64,000 nt of DNA from Linyphia triangularis (taxonomy: Eukaryota > Arthropoda > Arachnida > Araneae > Linyphiidae). Under the pieces are notes generated by a model. It saw only the letters and a program-made list of their open reading frames with translations. It was not told the DNA's origin and did no database searches. Position numbers and translations under genes: made by a program. The stretch covers positions 96,984,002 to 97,048,001 of the forward strand of contig OZ021723.1 in assembly GCA_963978545.1 (NCBI GenBank), in the 5' to 3' direction. Shown here piece after piece: positions 34,441 to 46,450 of this stretch (positions within the stretch are counted from its first letter, which is position 1; every line of letters starts with the position of its first letter).

Positions 34441-35569
34441 TCTCTCTATATATAAGGCAAAGCCCTCACTCACTGAATCATTCACTCACCACTAAATCTC
34501 CCACTTTCCACATGTCCACAACTCTGAAAATTGGTACAATTATTAAAAATGGTAAACATAGAAAAAGTAAGCTATTCTGATCTCGATTAACCCACTTTAA
34601 ATAGACGAAAAAGGGTTAAACATTCTAAACGAGGGATATTCAAATGTCCCACTTTCCATTTGGTCATAATTCTGAAAATTGGTGCATATATTAACAATGG
34701 TAAACATAGAAAAAAGTAAGCTATACCGAAAGCGATTAAACCACTTTAAGGTGTCGAAAAGGGGTTAAACGTTCCAAACCAGGGATATTCGAATGTCAAA
34801 TTTCCCCCATGGTCACAACTTTGAAAATTGGTGCAAATGACAACAAAGCCAAAGATGAAAAAAGTAAGCTATTTCTATCTCGATTAACCCTCTTTAAGAG
34901 GTGGGAAAAGGGGTTAAACGTTCCAAACGAGGAATATTCGAATGTTCCACTTCCCATTTGGTCACAATTCTGAAAACTGGTACAAATATCAACAAACCAA
35001 GTAAAATTAAGCTATTCCAATCTCGATTAACCCACTTTAAGTGGTGGCAAAGGGGTTAAACGTTCCATACAAGGGATATTCGAATGCCCCATTTCCCACA
35101 AGGTCACAACATTGAAAATTGGTGCAAATGACAAAAAGTCAAACATAAAAAAAAAGTAAGCTATTCCGATCAAGATTACCCTCATTAAGGGGTGGAAAAA
35201 GAGTTAAACGTTCCAAACGAGGGATATCCGAATGACCCACTTCCAATGTTATCACAATTCTGATATTTGGTGCAAATGTTAAGAGGGGCAAATATAGAAA
35301 AAATTAGTTATTAAAATTTAGTTATTAGTTAAAATTATTAAAAAGATCCAAAGGGTTCTAAAAGAGGGGTATTCACATGTCTCATTTCCAATATATTCTC
35401 AAATATTAATTTTGGAAAAAATGACAACAAAGAAAAGTTCCTATTTTGATAATTCAAATGTCGGGATCGAAATGGAAGCAAGCGTCTGAAGTATAAAATA
35501 AATGAATGTCGTTTGATTGCAAAAATGCACGTGGTAAAATTTCGTAGTGCAGCACGGGTATTCAGCTAG
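34441..35569 (+). mobile_element. Helitron-like element 1, both ends present
   Basis: The element starts TCTCTCTATATATAAGGC after an A (34440) and ends GGGTATTCAGCTAG before a T (35570). 5' TC, 3' CTAG (CTRR) and insertion between A and T without duplication are the Helitron signature. The subterminal CACTCACTGAATCATTCACT is also usual. The 3' hairpin is weak: only GTGC-A-GCAC is seen just before the end. Most of the interior is a ~147-bp tandem array. There is no Rep/helicase frame, so it is non-autonomous. Confidence 0.78.
34495..35440. repeat. Tandem array inside Helitron-like element 1, period about 147 bp
   Basis: GGGATATT or a variant marks successive units at 34632, 34782, 34931, 35073, 35221 and about 35366 (spacings 142-150). 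Each unit repeats CCCACTTTCCATTTGGTCACAA, CTGAAAATTGGTGCAAAT, GTAAGCTATTC and GGGGTTAAACGTTCC with divergence growing toward the 3' end. Confidence 0.9.
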
Positions 35570-35570
35570 T

Positions 35571-36269
35571 AATATTATATTTAGTTTATCATTGTTTACA
35601 TCATTTGTTTTAAATGGACGTTAGTGAAGGTATACAGCAAAGTTACACTTTTACTATTCGTGGAAATAAAACAATGTAAGCAATGCGCATGATTAGTGAC
35701 TGATAAACATCCTTTCTGAGAGGTGCTATCCCTTCTCATAACTTCTCCCCATTACGCTCAAAGTAGTCCCGATTTAAACTCATAATCCTCAAGATTTCTT
35801 TTGATTTAAAAAGTGATGGAAGTGATACGGTTTTACTAAAATGCTTTATATTTCAGTTAATTTGAATAACTCAGCTCCTTATAGAGAGACTGAATGATCG
35901 TTCTGCATACGATTTCACTTGAAAGTTATCTTTGTTTTCTTCCATGCGAAACAATATTTTTTTAAAAAATCTACCAGAATGTACCCCTCTTTTACACATG
36001 GACTACTTTCGGTAACCCCAGATCATGATCTAAAAATATTCTGGTGAATTTTAATTCCTGTCTAACATTTACCTAAAAATATTAATGCAATTCAATAACT
36101 GAATATAACTACGAAAAAATGACTCAATGCATGTAAGTGTCAATCCAAAGTGAGTAATTTAGCATAAACCAAACATTCTTATATGGGTTCATTTGAATAC
36201 AATATAATTAGAAATCTGAATGAATAAAACTACGAATTATTTGCTAAAAGGTTATTTCTTATTCAATAG
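35571..36269. other. No supported feature
   Basis: Spacer between Helitron-like element 1 and the candidate microexon. Confidence 0.35.
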
Positions 36270-36315
36270 GTTGAAGAAAACAGCTCCAGTTCCGAAATTG
36301 ACTTCGTACTTTCAG
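36270..36315 (+). CDS. Candidate microexon (46 nt), gene unknown
   Basis: A 46-nt segment lies between an acceptor-like TTCTTATTCAATAG and a strong donor CAG|GTAAGATTT. It is open in the frame VEENSSSSEIDFVLS, acidic and Ser-rich, unlike the Lys/Asn/Ile-rich translations of surrounding DNA. Both neighbours would be large introns. No adjoining exon is visible, so this rests only on splice signals and composition and may be chance. Confidence 0.22.
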
Positions 36316-37379
36316 GTAAGATTTTCCAAATCTCAATTAAGTTTTAGTGAATGAAAATGTTCTGAAAAATTATTATCGACCGTCACATACTGAATGTTCT
36401 TTATGTTTATACTCTGTTTCAAACAACTGATAGTAGATAATTGAATACACTCTTGAAACTAAAATGCTATGGGATTGGTTAGCAGCAAACAAAACACAGT
36501 TTGAGAAGTAGGATACCTTTAATATGTCTAACAATGATTGCTGTAATAATATATATTATTTTTTAAATATACATTTAAGCAATAAAAATTATTGCTCGAT
36601 TAAGTAATCAATTACTTCTTATGTTTTAATTTATTAAAAATTCGCAAAAATCTCTATGCAATATAATTTTTATATAATATTTTCAGTAACTAACTTTTAT
36701 AGTAGCAAACAGAATACAAGAGAAATGAAATAACACAGAGCTATTTAACGTTTTGAATTTGAAAATAATTCCTTTATTAATGCTGCCATAAAACATCACG
36801 ATTATCAAAAACCAGACTATTTCTCATACTCATTGTCATGTCTAGTCATTTTTAAATCAACGGTAATAGAGTGAAAAGCTAGATTCAAAGCTCGTATTCT
36901 CGGTGCTGATTATCCCTCTGAGCCACGAGACCGTTATTGAAACAATAATCAAATCACAATAATACTTTGTGATCAATCCGAATCCTGTCCCACTGATCCC
37001 ATAGATTACTACAGTTTTAGCTTCCGATGGCACTCAGAAATCCCTGTTTTCAATGTGAATAGTCGCAGTGCTGAATGTGATAAATAGTCTCCGGTTGAAT
37101 GTCATGTTGTCTGAAGGGATTTTCCTAGGTTTACTCGCATTCGAAACGCAATACTGGTTACCTTTTGAGAGACCTCCCGGAGGAATAAGAATTTGAAATG
37201 TAGACTACTGTCAGTAGTCCAACTGCATCTTTTACATGATAAATGCTCATTCTGTCAACGAGCAGTTAAATCAACTGTCAGTGAAAGAAATGGTTATGTA
37301 AATGTGTCAAAGGAAAAATCGAAGTAATCGAAATAAATGAGTGAATAAGGGAATAGGGGAAAATGTGAATAATTGAATA
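36316..37379. other. Mostly unassigned; possible tRNA-like relic
   Basis: On minus, near 36945-36890, TGGCTCAGAGG matches the A-box pattern and GCTTTGAATCT, about 35 bases on, resembles a B box. The surrounding 36880-37280 is less A+T-rich. This may be an old SINE head, but no tail, duplication or second copy was found. Confidence 0.25.
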
Positions 37380-37546
37380 TGTGAATAAATAAATAAACAA
37401 ATAAATAAATATTTATTAAAAAAATTATTATAAATAAATAATTTATTTATTTATATATATAAATAAATAAATTATTTATTTATTTATATATATAAATAAA
37501 TAAATTATTTATTTATTTATATATATAAAAATATTTATTTATATAT

Positions 37547-37596
<50 letters not shown>
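37380..37596. repeat. AAAT/ATTT array and (TA)n tract
   Basis: AAATAAATAAATT-ATTTATTTATTT palindromic units separated by ATATATAT repeat three times with a 33-bp period (37450-37530), followed by about 23 TA units (37551-37596). The region could form cruciforms. Confidence 0.9.
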
Positions 37597-37597
<1 letters not shown>

Positions 37598-38315
37598 TTT
37601 GAAACACGTATTTTCTTTTACATTAATGGTTATGTAAAGGATGTGCTAAAGGATAAATGCATAATCCATTCCACAAAGAAATTGGTGAATAGTCAATTTA
37701 CAACAAAAGAAGTTTTTCCAAAGAGTTCTTTTACATTCATTTATAATCATAAAAGAATAACAGGTCATAAATTAGAAAGTGGTATAAAAGAAAGCGCAAA
37801 TAAACGAAATGCGTTCCAATCAGCATTTTCACCCCTTACCATTATGAAAATTGCTTTGACTAGAAAAACAAACAACTTTAAACTAATTATGTTCTCTAGT
37901 GATCGTAACCGTTAAAAATCATCAGTATACATCAGCTCAAATATAATTACCATCTGATAAATGAAAGATAATTATAGCCAAATAAAAACTTTATTTTGAT
38001 TAAGAATAACACGCTGAAGATTTCACGAAAATTTTTTTACGTACAACGTATGTTATTCAGCAAATTATAGAACGCACTGAAAGTTTGAGTGATTCAAGTA
38101 CTAAGTATTCCTAATGCCAGCTTCAGCGAGTTTATTTTTTAGTAACAGTATAAAAATTCAACTTAACATCATTGGTTACGGCATGAATGATTTTTTTTTC
38201 TTATACGTTGCTTGTATAAATTTAATTGATTAAGTTCACAATTTTAGCAAATAGTCTAACATGAAAAATACGAATGAGGAATTAAAATGAAGGTAAATCG
38301 TGCGAAAGAGATAAT
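37597..38315. other. No supported gene
   Basis: A 90-codon plus-strand frame (37643-37915) has no motif, start context or splice support. Left uncalled. Confidence 0.35.
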
Positions 38316-38493
38316 GTTGGTTGTTTTCAGATTATCTGGCGCCTTCAGCAACACGAGGGCTATAATGCGCCGAAACATTCGTCATTAGACAAGCCAACAT
38401 ACATTTACATACACCCATGCCTTACACGGAACTCGAACCCGCAACCTCGCGGTCTAGAAGCTAGCACGCTAACCACTATACCGTTTGGTCGGC
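38316..38493 (-). mobile_element. SINE-1 copy 6, minus strand
   Basis: Full-length copy read from 38493 (GCCGACCAAACGGTATAGTG) to 38316 (tail ending AACAACCAAC). Flanks CGAAAGAGAT (38303-38312) and CGAAAGCGAT (38495-38504) are a 10-bp duplication with one mismatch. It lies 288 bp from an oppositely oriented copy. Confidence 0.9.
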
Positions 38494-38781
38494 TCGAAAG
38501 CGATTAAGAAAAATAGACATGGTATTTTGGGCAACATAGCAAGAAGTACACAAGTTACTACCTGTACAAACTTTATATTATGAATATTTTCTTTGAAAAC
38601 TTTCAGAACTGTTGATGTATGTAGCATAAATAATTAATAAATGCTGTTAAACTTCAAACATAAAAATGGAAGCTAAGAAATAAAACTTTCAATTTATTTT
38701 ATATTTAGACACAAATATAAGTCCATCCACAACTATTACCACTATCTCTCTATCAGGAGGATAGCTCCAGCCAGAAAATCT

Positions 38782-38962
38782 GCCGATCAAACGGTATAGT
38801 GGTTAGCGTGCTAGCTTCTAGACCACGAGGTTGCGGGTTCCGAGTCCCGTGTTAGGCATGGGTGTTAGTAAATGTATGTTGGCTTGTCTAATGACGAATG
38901 TTTCGGCGCATTATAGCCCTTGTATTGCTGACGGCACCAGATAATCTGAATACAACCAACCC
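38782..38962 (+). mobile_element. SINE-1 copy 7
   Basis: Full-length copy with the GGTTCCGAGTCCC variant B box and a degraded 3' block (GGCACCAGATAATCTGAATAC). The exact duplication GCCAGAAAATCT lies at 38770-38781 and 38963-38974. Confidence 0.93.
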
Positions 38963-38974
38963 GCCAGAAAATCT

Positions 38975-40053
38975 AGATGGTGGCTGTAGCTATAGAGACA
39001 AGACTCGTCGATTTATAGTAGGGGGGCTTGCTTGCTTTAAATTGGTGGCCGAAAAGGTTTTAATACGGCATTCGTCTTAGTGATAAGGAAAGAACACGCC
39101 ATGAAATAGTTCAGCTAGTCCCTGTATCGATATCGATAAACAATTAGATAGACAGCTCCGATGACAATGCAAGGGGAAAAAAACGTACCAGTGGGTTGAT
39201 GATGATGATGGGTGGACGATTATCCAATCATAGTTCACTTCTATAGTTGGGTGAGGATGCGAGAAACCATGTAAGTGCTGAAGTAGATAGTTGTGTGCAC
39301 ATTATTACTAATTAAGGTCTACTATTGATAGTTCTGCTGTTACAATCCAAGATTTTTTTATCAATCCTCGGCAATCCGTATTTACCTCCATCCAACGATC
39401 TGGCAACGGCTTCATTTTCCCAGTGTTAAGCAGTCAATGCGGTTGGAAGCCCTCGTGGAAAATGAGACTTGCCTTGTTTCCACGGCAACAAACAACGCTA
39501 GAAGAATTTGCGGGAGTCTACTCTTGTGGTAGATATACAGTATTTTACACTTTTTGGGGAGGAGGGGGAAGCTATTTTGTTGAACGTAATCAAACTCAAT
39601 TCATTAATTAAATATTACGTCAATTACGAAGATATTAAGTCAATTACCAAAAGATGTCCGTTTCGTATATTTTCAACAATGCAAAGAATGTAATATTATT
39701 TTTAAAATAACGGGTAACATTTTAAAGCTATAGCGTCTTTATTTTTCCGTTATGAAATTCTTTAAGTTTAGACACAAAATTTGTTTGTAAGCTAACAAGG
39801 GGAGATAATCAACTAAAAGTTACTGGTTCACTCTGCGTGCAGTTGGACTGCAGAAGGTGAAAAAAAACAAGATGTGCTTCTCAACCTCTTACAATAAAAT
39901 TGATATTGATGAATTCCACTGGGTATTAACCTTTCTTCGGGCACAATATGTTCAATGCTGAGTTCTGAGGCAATATTTCGATGGACAACACTCAAAACAC
40001 ATAATAAACACATAATTAAATTCGTTTATACAACTGCCAAGTAATGAACATCA
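38975..40053. other. No supported gene
   Basis: Mixed composition. Open frames at 38898, 39423 and 39508 (plus) and 39828 (minus) are about 60 codons, partly inside the SINE or low-complexity, and show no domain. Confidence 0.35.
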
Positions 40054-40057
40054 ATAT

Positions 40058-40808
40058 TGTTGCGTGGATGGGTTCGAAAGATATGAAGCCAAAGCAGATC
40101 AAAAATTACAGAAATTTATTCCAATATAACTCTTCTCAGATTCTCTTACAACTCCAGAACTTCTCGTTGTAGTAGACAGAATACAGCTCTTTTCACAACA
40201 ATCGATCACAAAACAGCATTTCAAATCTTGACAACACAACTGCTAAATCGCCGCAAAAGATAATGCAATACAGTTCGCTTTAGAAATACTCGGAATGTTC
40301 ACTAAGACTCAGTAAAATCAGTCAACAACTAACTAACCAACCCCAGTCAACTACTTCAGTGACTCAAAATCAACCAACTCCATCACCCGCTCTCCTGAGC
40401 TTTTATAGAGGAGAAGAACATACGTGAAACTTCTAGAGATAGATATTTGGAGAACTTTCCAGATCGTAGTCGAAAAGTCCCGTACATGTACATGGGAACC
40501 GAAAATGTCGCCAAATTGTCGCCAAGTTTGGCGACAAAAATTAGTTGATAAAACCGTCTCCAACTTGGCTATCTCGCCAATTTGGCGAGATTGCCATTAC
40601 CATAATGTTAAATGCCCTGCTCCTTAAAACTCGCTTCCCAGAGTTACCTCTGAAAAACTCGTTATCAAGCATCTAGACCCTTATTGCAGGGAAGCCAAGC
40701 TCAGACGAACTATTGCACTGCCTTATGCGAAATGTACATAAATTTTCCTATTTACAAAATTATTACCAAAACTACGAAATATTTACAAATATACAAAAAT
40801 TCGTAACA
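40058..40808 (-). mobile_element. Solo LTR, family LTR-A copy 2
   Basis: Full-length relative of 1258-1991, 751 bp, same orientation. TG/CA ends (TGTTGCGTGG at 40058; ...CGTAACA to 40808) and the 4-bp duplication ATAT at 40054-40057 and 40809-40812. The TATA box on minus is the complement of TTTTATAG (40401-40408) and AATAAA is the complement of 40115-40120. The CGCCAA/TTGGCG cluster (40505-40592) is retained. Confidence 0.87.
40401..40592 (-). promoter_or_regulatory. LTR-A copy 2 U3 promoter
   Basis: Same arrangement as in copy 1: TATA box (40401-40408) with several CGCCAA/TTGGCG motifs 100-190 bp upstream on the minus strand, including GTCGCCAAGTTTGGCGAC, which is palindromic apart from its centre. 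Confidence 0.5.
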
Positions 40809-40812
40809 ATAT

Positions 40813-42885
40813 AAGTTAAACCCCAACATCGAACGACCTGGTGTACGACAAAATCACCTGAGCCTGTCTGATCAATTGGCCAGAAGGAAGGTTAAAGCCT
40901 CTTTCAGACGAGGCTGTTTGGTTGATTCAGCTACGTTGATTGGTTGACTTTCAACACGTTGACTTCTGTGTGAAGACTCTGTTGCAGATGTTTCACACGA
41001 GACAACATGTGGAATCAACTTCTCTTCCCGACGGGTGGTCAGTACGATGTTGGAACCGGAGGATTGGATAGGATGGAATAGGATTCGAAAAGTTAAAAGT
41101 TTTAATTTTTAATGTTTGTTGTCTAATAAAGAAAGTTGCTTTCGAAGTTCACTGGCTGACAACAATTGAGGACTATAAATTTAAAACGGCCTACGTCCAA
41201 AAAAAGAGTTTGGAAAATATTTATCCACACATCTAAAGAAAACTACCTGAATACCCTTAGCTGGCAATTTATCTGTTTTTAAGGAGAGTTGGTACTCTAA
41301 AATTTATAATTAATCAATTTTGAGTTTATTATTGTTTATCAAAATTCAAATTCTCTCCTTTAAATGGATACCTCTTTTTTAATAATACCTCAACTAATAG
41401 CAGTTTTAATAATTTTTTGAACATGAAATTGGGAACTATTTGTATAGGTAAAGCTTTCTTTAAAATGCGTTTTTCTCAAAACTGCATTTTTACTTATTCA
41501 TGAACTTTTTTTTCAGAAACTGCACAAACTATCTTTCCAAAATTTTTACCACATTTCTTTTATGTATCTGTATATACTGAAGTGAGATTTTTTTTTTAAT
41601 TTTTATTTTCAAATTATTTTTTGTTTTGGCTTATTTCGGCAAAAAAAAACTTGTGATCTTTAACAAATAATTTGAGTGACTTTCACAAAAATTCATTTAG
41701 AAAAAAAAATTAATGAATTATAATCAAAAGATAACTTTAGTAGAATAACAAGAGTCTGCTAAATGCACTGAAAAAAAAATTAGGTTACTATGTCAAATAC
41801 TTGCTAAGAAAAAGGTAAATGAAATATGCCAAATTAACATTAACAGTATAAAGGGTACCTACTCCCTTTAAATTTAAAGCATTGAAACACATTTTATTTC
41901 GGATTCCAATTGACAACATTAAAAAAAAATCTTTTAAACCGAAATACCATACTTCCTCCAGGGCAAAGGGGAAACTTTGCTTCCTGAGTGAAGAGATACA
42001 GGCGACTAATTCTCTTAATTGAAGACGCATCAAAACTTTATTTCTTACTTCGAAGGTCCCCCCCTCAAAATAATAAGGATTTAGTGAAATCATTTGGAGG
42101 CATCCGATGGATATGATTACAGATAAAGAAAATAAAATGAAGACTCTGAGTCGCTGGGAGTCGTGTTATAATTAGCTCGCAATGATCGCCACCGTTGGTA
42201 ATCACAGAACTGATTGCGTAGAAATTAGTTTTAAATGAGAATTAAAGTGTTGGGTTGTGGACTTGCTGTAAATAATTAGAGCGGAAACTTGTAAGCTAAA
42301 GAAGGAATTTATTACTCGCTGAAGAATTTAATTATGGTTAATTTGCCCAAGTTGAGGTATAGTAACAGAATTTTAACTGTCCAATTGATATTAAGAAAAA
42401 CATCATTTAATTAAGTTTGAACTGCAGAAACATTATTTAATTGTTTTCTAAATTTGACCTTTAGAGGTGGCACTATTTGAAGGAGCTAGTAGATAACGTA
42501 GGGAATTCCAACAAAAAATGTTTCAAAAATTGCATTTTCAGGTCAAGGTCAATTTCTCAGTTTAAATATTGAAAAGGAATCACAATTTTAACAGAAACAA
42601 TGTGTATATCTATCTATACTTTTCTGAAAAATTTGATTTTTCAGTTATTGTCTTTGAAATAGTAAAAAAAGGAAAATAGGCAACTTTCTTATGTTGTGGG
42701 GGTAAAAGGGAAATGTCAAGCAACTCAGATAAAAGTGAAAAAATATATAATTCTTTTAGTAAGAGGGAAAAAAAAACACCATTAGTTACAAAATACAAAC
42801 TATTTTAAAGTTTAACAAAAAAAAAAACTATTATCAGATTGCATCTTAATTAGGTTATTCCTTAGCTTCTTTTCAAGGTAACAAA
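40813..42885. other. Gene-free stretch
   Basis: About 270 bp after the LTR (40820-41090) is less A+T-rich with GTTGATTGGTTGACTTTCAACACGTTGAC-like short repeats; the rest is A+T-rich. The 101-codon minus frame at 41788-42093 has no supporting motif. Confidence 0.4.
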
Positions 42886-43612
42886 TGAAACTATGTTTGT
42901 GAAGCATCGCACAGATTCGAATTACACTATAATACTGATAAGAATTGGTGTTATTTACCATTTTTATATTTTCATCATTCATGTAGATAAAATATCCAGT
43001 TTCGCAATATATTCTTGGCGATAATTCTTATATGGGCCACTAAAAAAACACAGCCAAAAAGGCGATTTTGGTGACACACCTTTCGATGATTCTTACATTG
43101 TCCTTTCTCGTGAGTGAATCAGTGGAAAGGAGAAAAGCGATCATTGATGAACGATGCTCAAATGTAAAGAACTCTGTGTTGAAAACATACGTTTTTCAAC
43201 TTTGTATAGTTTTAAAGCATTTTTAAGGGAATTTCAGAGGTGGTTGTGTTTCAAACACCTTAAGAGGCATTACCAAAGGGATTTTGATCAAAATTGAAAG
43301 AGTTTTTTTAGTATGATTTCACATGAATTTTTAAATCACTTTATGCGCAAGAGCAAGTATGACTTACACCTTAATAAACCACTTACCCGTACACACAATT
43401 TGAACATCGTAGGTCAATTCGTTCCAGAGTTATGCTGACCACGTGCACATAGAAACACATACACACATTATTTCTAGACCACTTTTTTGAAGTCAGGATG
43501 TTGCAAAACGTAGAGAAATGCAAAACATTAGAAATAAAAAAATAAACTTTTTGACCGAAAACAATAATTTCATTACCCTTTGTTAACATGTGGTTGATTG
43601 AAATTAAAAAGT
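42886..43612 (+). mobile_element. Foldback family FB1, single arm
   Basis: One full arm from ACTATGTTTGTGAAGCATCG (eroded terminus) to ATTACCCTTTGTTAACATG at the centre. It is the most diverged FB1 copy at its outer end. The minus-strand frame retains SITLERIDLRCSN before ending. Confidence 0.75.
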
Positions 43613-43972
43613 TCAAAAAAAAAAACCTTGTATTTATATTTTAGCAAAGTACATGAAAAATATTCTAATTCTTAGTTGTGTTAGAAAGTGATCTTTCAAA
43701 AAAATATTTAAATTTTTCACAATATTAAAATGCTAGAAAGAGGTAGTCCAAAATATTAAAAAAAAAAAATAATAATTGGTTTAAAAGAATCATTTTAAGG
43801 ATTCTTAATTAAGCTGATTTAGTACAACGTCCTATATTTGAAATATTTGCCTCTTACAGTTTTTTTCAACTTTTGCATGACATTTTACCTTCGCATTTGA
43901 TATGAGTGTTTTGACACAGTCACCTTAACAACAATTTTTACTTTTAAAGGAAATCGACATTTTCACTACATT
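43613..43972. other. No supported feature
   Basis: A+T-rich spacer. Confidence 0.4.
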
Positions 43973-44380
43973 TTATCTAATAAGTCTTTTCAGTTTTAAT
44001 GAGGTAGTTTTCATAAGTAAGACTCTGGATGGATAGACCTCTTTGACCGATTGTTGCCGAGGGGAAGTTTGAGAGACGTGACCATAAGCCGTCCTCAGGA
44101 GAGCATATGTCAAACCATTGTTTAAAGAGTTCGAATCTGTGCCACCATTTGGTTGAAATTCATCAATTAAAGTTAATTTCTTGGAAATACAATCATTGGG
44201 GAGTTCAGATCTAACCAATGGGATGGCATGTAGACTTTCGTGGAAGGAAAGAAGAAACATTGATTCAATTGCTCTTCCAAATCAAGAAGCTTCGTTAATA
44301 CCCTTGGTATGCTCAATCCCGATGGAATGGTGCATCATTTTGTTTACTGCCCGAATTAATTTGCTCTCTCTACTATTAGA
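43973..44380 (-). pseudogene. Unidentified coding-like segment with one in-frame stop
   Basis: A minus-strand frame of 136 codons is open from 44380 to the stop at 43973 except for one TGA (complement of 44282-44284). The composition is balanced and unlike the surrounding DNA; the translation has no low-complexity runs (for example SKKLTLIDEFQPNGG and SPRQQSVKEVYPSR). This looks like a decayed exon or transposon protein. I recognise no family. A start at ATG 44258-44260 would give 95 residues after the stop. It lies 120 bp from Helitron-like element 2. Confidence 0.3.
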
Positions 44381-44569
44381 CTAGATTTCTTATAATCGTG
44401 TGTGTCTGAAGTAATAGTAATTATTATATGATAAGCATAATGCCTCAGCTGTAAAGTTCTTGTAATGGTTCGTTATATTTTTTGACGATAATTTTATATA
44501 TGTACTAGCTGAGTGGCCCCGCGTCGTTACATATACCCGTCATTGGTGTATAGGTCCCAGATTTTGGCG

Positions 44570-44775
44570 CTTCGCTCGCTGAAAAGTTCATTGAAACATT
44601 GGCGCAAGTTCTCTTCGCTTGCAAAAGAGGTTCGCTGCTGCACAAGTTCGCTTTGCTCGCTAGTAAATCCATTGCTATGCAAGCACAGACTGGCTTCACT
44701 CGATAAAAGGTTCATTGTTACGCAAGCATAGGCTCGCTTCGCTCGCTTTATAGAGCATCGCTTCACAAGCATGAG
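44570..44775. repeat. Degenerate CGCTTCGCTCGC repeat block
   Basis: Imperfect units of roughly 40-65 bp alternate TTCGCTCGCT, AAAAGGTTCATTG and TACGCAAGCA blocks. Frames across them on both strands are repeat artefacts. Confidence 0.7.
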
Positions 44776-44831
44776 CTTGATTCATTCACTAAAAGTTTAA
44801 TTTCTACTGATACCTTTAATATCCCCCAGTC

Positions 44832-44882
44832 GAGAAAAAAAAAAGGGGGTGGGGGGGGGAAGGGAAAAAAAGAAGAAAAAAA
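44832..44882 (+). repeat. Purine tract with G runs
   Basis: Fifty-one bases almost entirely A or G (one T at 44850), including a G5 and a G9 run. Such tracts can adopt triplex or G-quadruplex structures; whether this one does is untested. Confidence 0.85.
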
Positions 44883-46009
44883 CGTGTTACACAATCCTCC
44901 TCTTTCCTTTGAGAATATTTTATTATTGTGTTTGTCACAAGTACAATTAGATGGTAAAAACAACTTATGCTGAAAATTCCAAATCTGTAGCCCTATTAAA
45001 AGTCATTTTGTGAAAAAAATTAATTAAAAAAATAAAGAAGTAATATTCCACAATTAAACCAAACTGAACCATATTATTTTAATAATGAAATGTATGAATT
45101 GAATAATTTTTCACTGTCAAACTAACACAAAACTAATACAAAAAAAAATATTATATTTTAATAGAAACGTGTTAGCCTATAAAGAAAATCAAATGAAACT
45201 GCTGGACGGACATTTCTAAATAATTATGATCCTAAGAATGTCTTTAGCTTGAAAGCAACACATAACGGTAATTCAAAATTTTAAAAGGCTCTGACAAGCA
45301 AATTTCTATTCTTAACTTACGTTGCTTCGCTTTAATTGCTATGAATGTTAGTACTTAAAAAAGCTTGGCAGATTTTAAGAGTTTTTACAAGCATTTGTGT
45401 TTTAATTTCCCCATAGTTCTCATTAAGAAATTCTCAAGACGCTACAGAGAAAACTGTTTTATGATTGCAACAATTCTACTTGCTAATTAGTGGGTACAGA
45501 GTGTTTTAGTTAAATTAGTCTCAGAGAGACAAATTATTCAGACACCCAAAAGTAATTTTGCTACAACCACGGCCCTTGACTTTTTATAATTTGGACTAAA
45601 TTCTTAACTTTGGACCACATTTTGAGGCTTAGTGAGTTGGTATTTCTACATTAACTTCCTTTTCATTTCCGTTCACGTAACTAAATATAGATAAATCTGT
45701 CATTTAACAATTATTGAATATTTAATGTTATAGGACGCGACAAATATATAGTTATTAACATAAATATTCAATACCAATTGAACAGTGTTATTTAGAAAGA
45801 AAAATATTTTCCAAACAAATAAATTTCACGGTGAAAGTCTCTAAAAACATAAAAAAGGATAATGAGCCACATCAATCAATTGTTTCTAAAAATGTATCAT
45901 ATATGAGATAGTTTTTAGTGAAATTAATGTGTACGGTAAACAGTGGAAACAAAACTATTATATACTAAATACTTTCAATTATATACTAGATGCTACTATT
46001 ACATTCGAG

Positions 46010-46450
46010 ACGCTTATTGGCTATTGGAAGCCACTTTGTAAAGAAACTTTAAGAAATTCAATAAAATGTTATGTAAAATTCAGATGATTTTTTTTTATAT
46101 AAGTCCAGTTGAAGAACGAAACTATTTATTTTGAAGATTTCAGATCTCTGAGCTTATTAAAAGCCACTTAATGAGAAAAATTTGAAAATTTATACAAAAA
46201 TATTTAAAAAATTAATCGAAGTGTAAACCTTTTGTTTGTCAAAAGTATAATTAGTAGGTTAAAAGTACTTATGTTAAGAAATTTCAGATCACTACGGTTA
46301 TTGGAAGACACTTTGTAAAAAAGATTTAAAACATTAATAAAAATGAAATCATTAAATTTTTAACATTCTATTTATCAATAGCTCAATTAGAAAACCAAAC
46401 CACTTATGTTGAAAATTTCAGAGATCTACACCTGTTAGATGTGACATGTG
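46010..46450. repeat. About 145-bp repeats in Helitron-like element 2
   Basis: GAAAATTTCAGATCTCTACG...GAAAGCCACTTTGTGAAA-like blocks recur near 46020, 46141, 46289 and 46421, with another outlier near 44979. Spacing within the group is about 130-150 bp. The layout parallels the array in element 1 but the sequence differs. Confidence 0.6.

Noticed and set aside
34495..35440. CRISPR-like array
   Set aside because: The units repeat across their full ~147 bp with no unique spacers, and the array lies inside a Helitron-like element.
36885..36945. tRNA gene on minus
   Set aside because: A-box match is good but the B box is poor, the spacing is too short and the arms do not pair; kept only as a possible relic.
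37643..37915. 90-codon plus frame as an exon
   Set aside because: Lys/Asn/Thr-rich, no flanking splice sites of quality, next to an AT microsatellite.
44513..44772. Overlapping coding frames on both strands
   Set aside because: Products of degenerate CGCTTCGCTCGC repeats in Helitron-like element 2.
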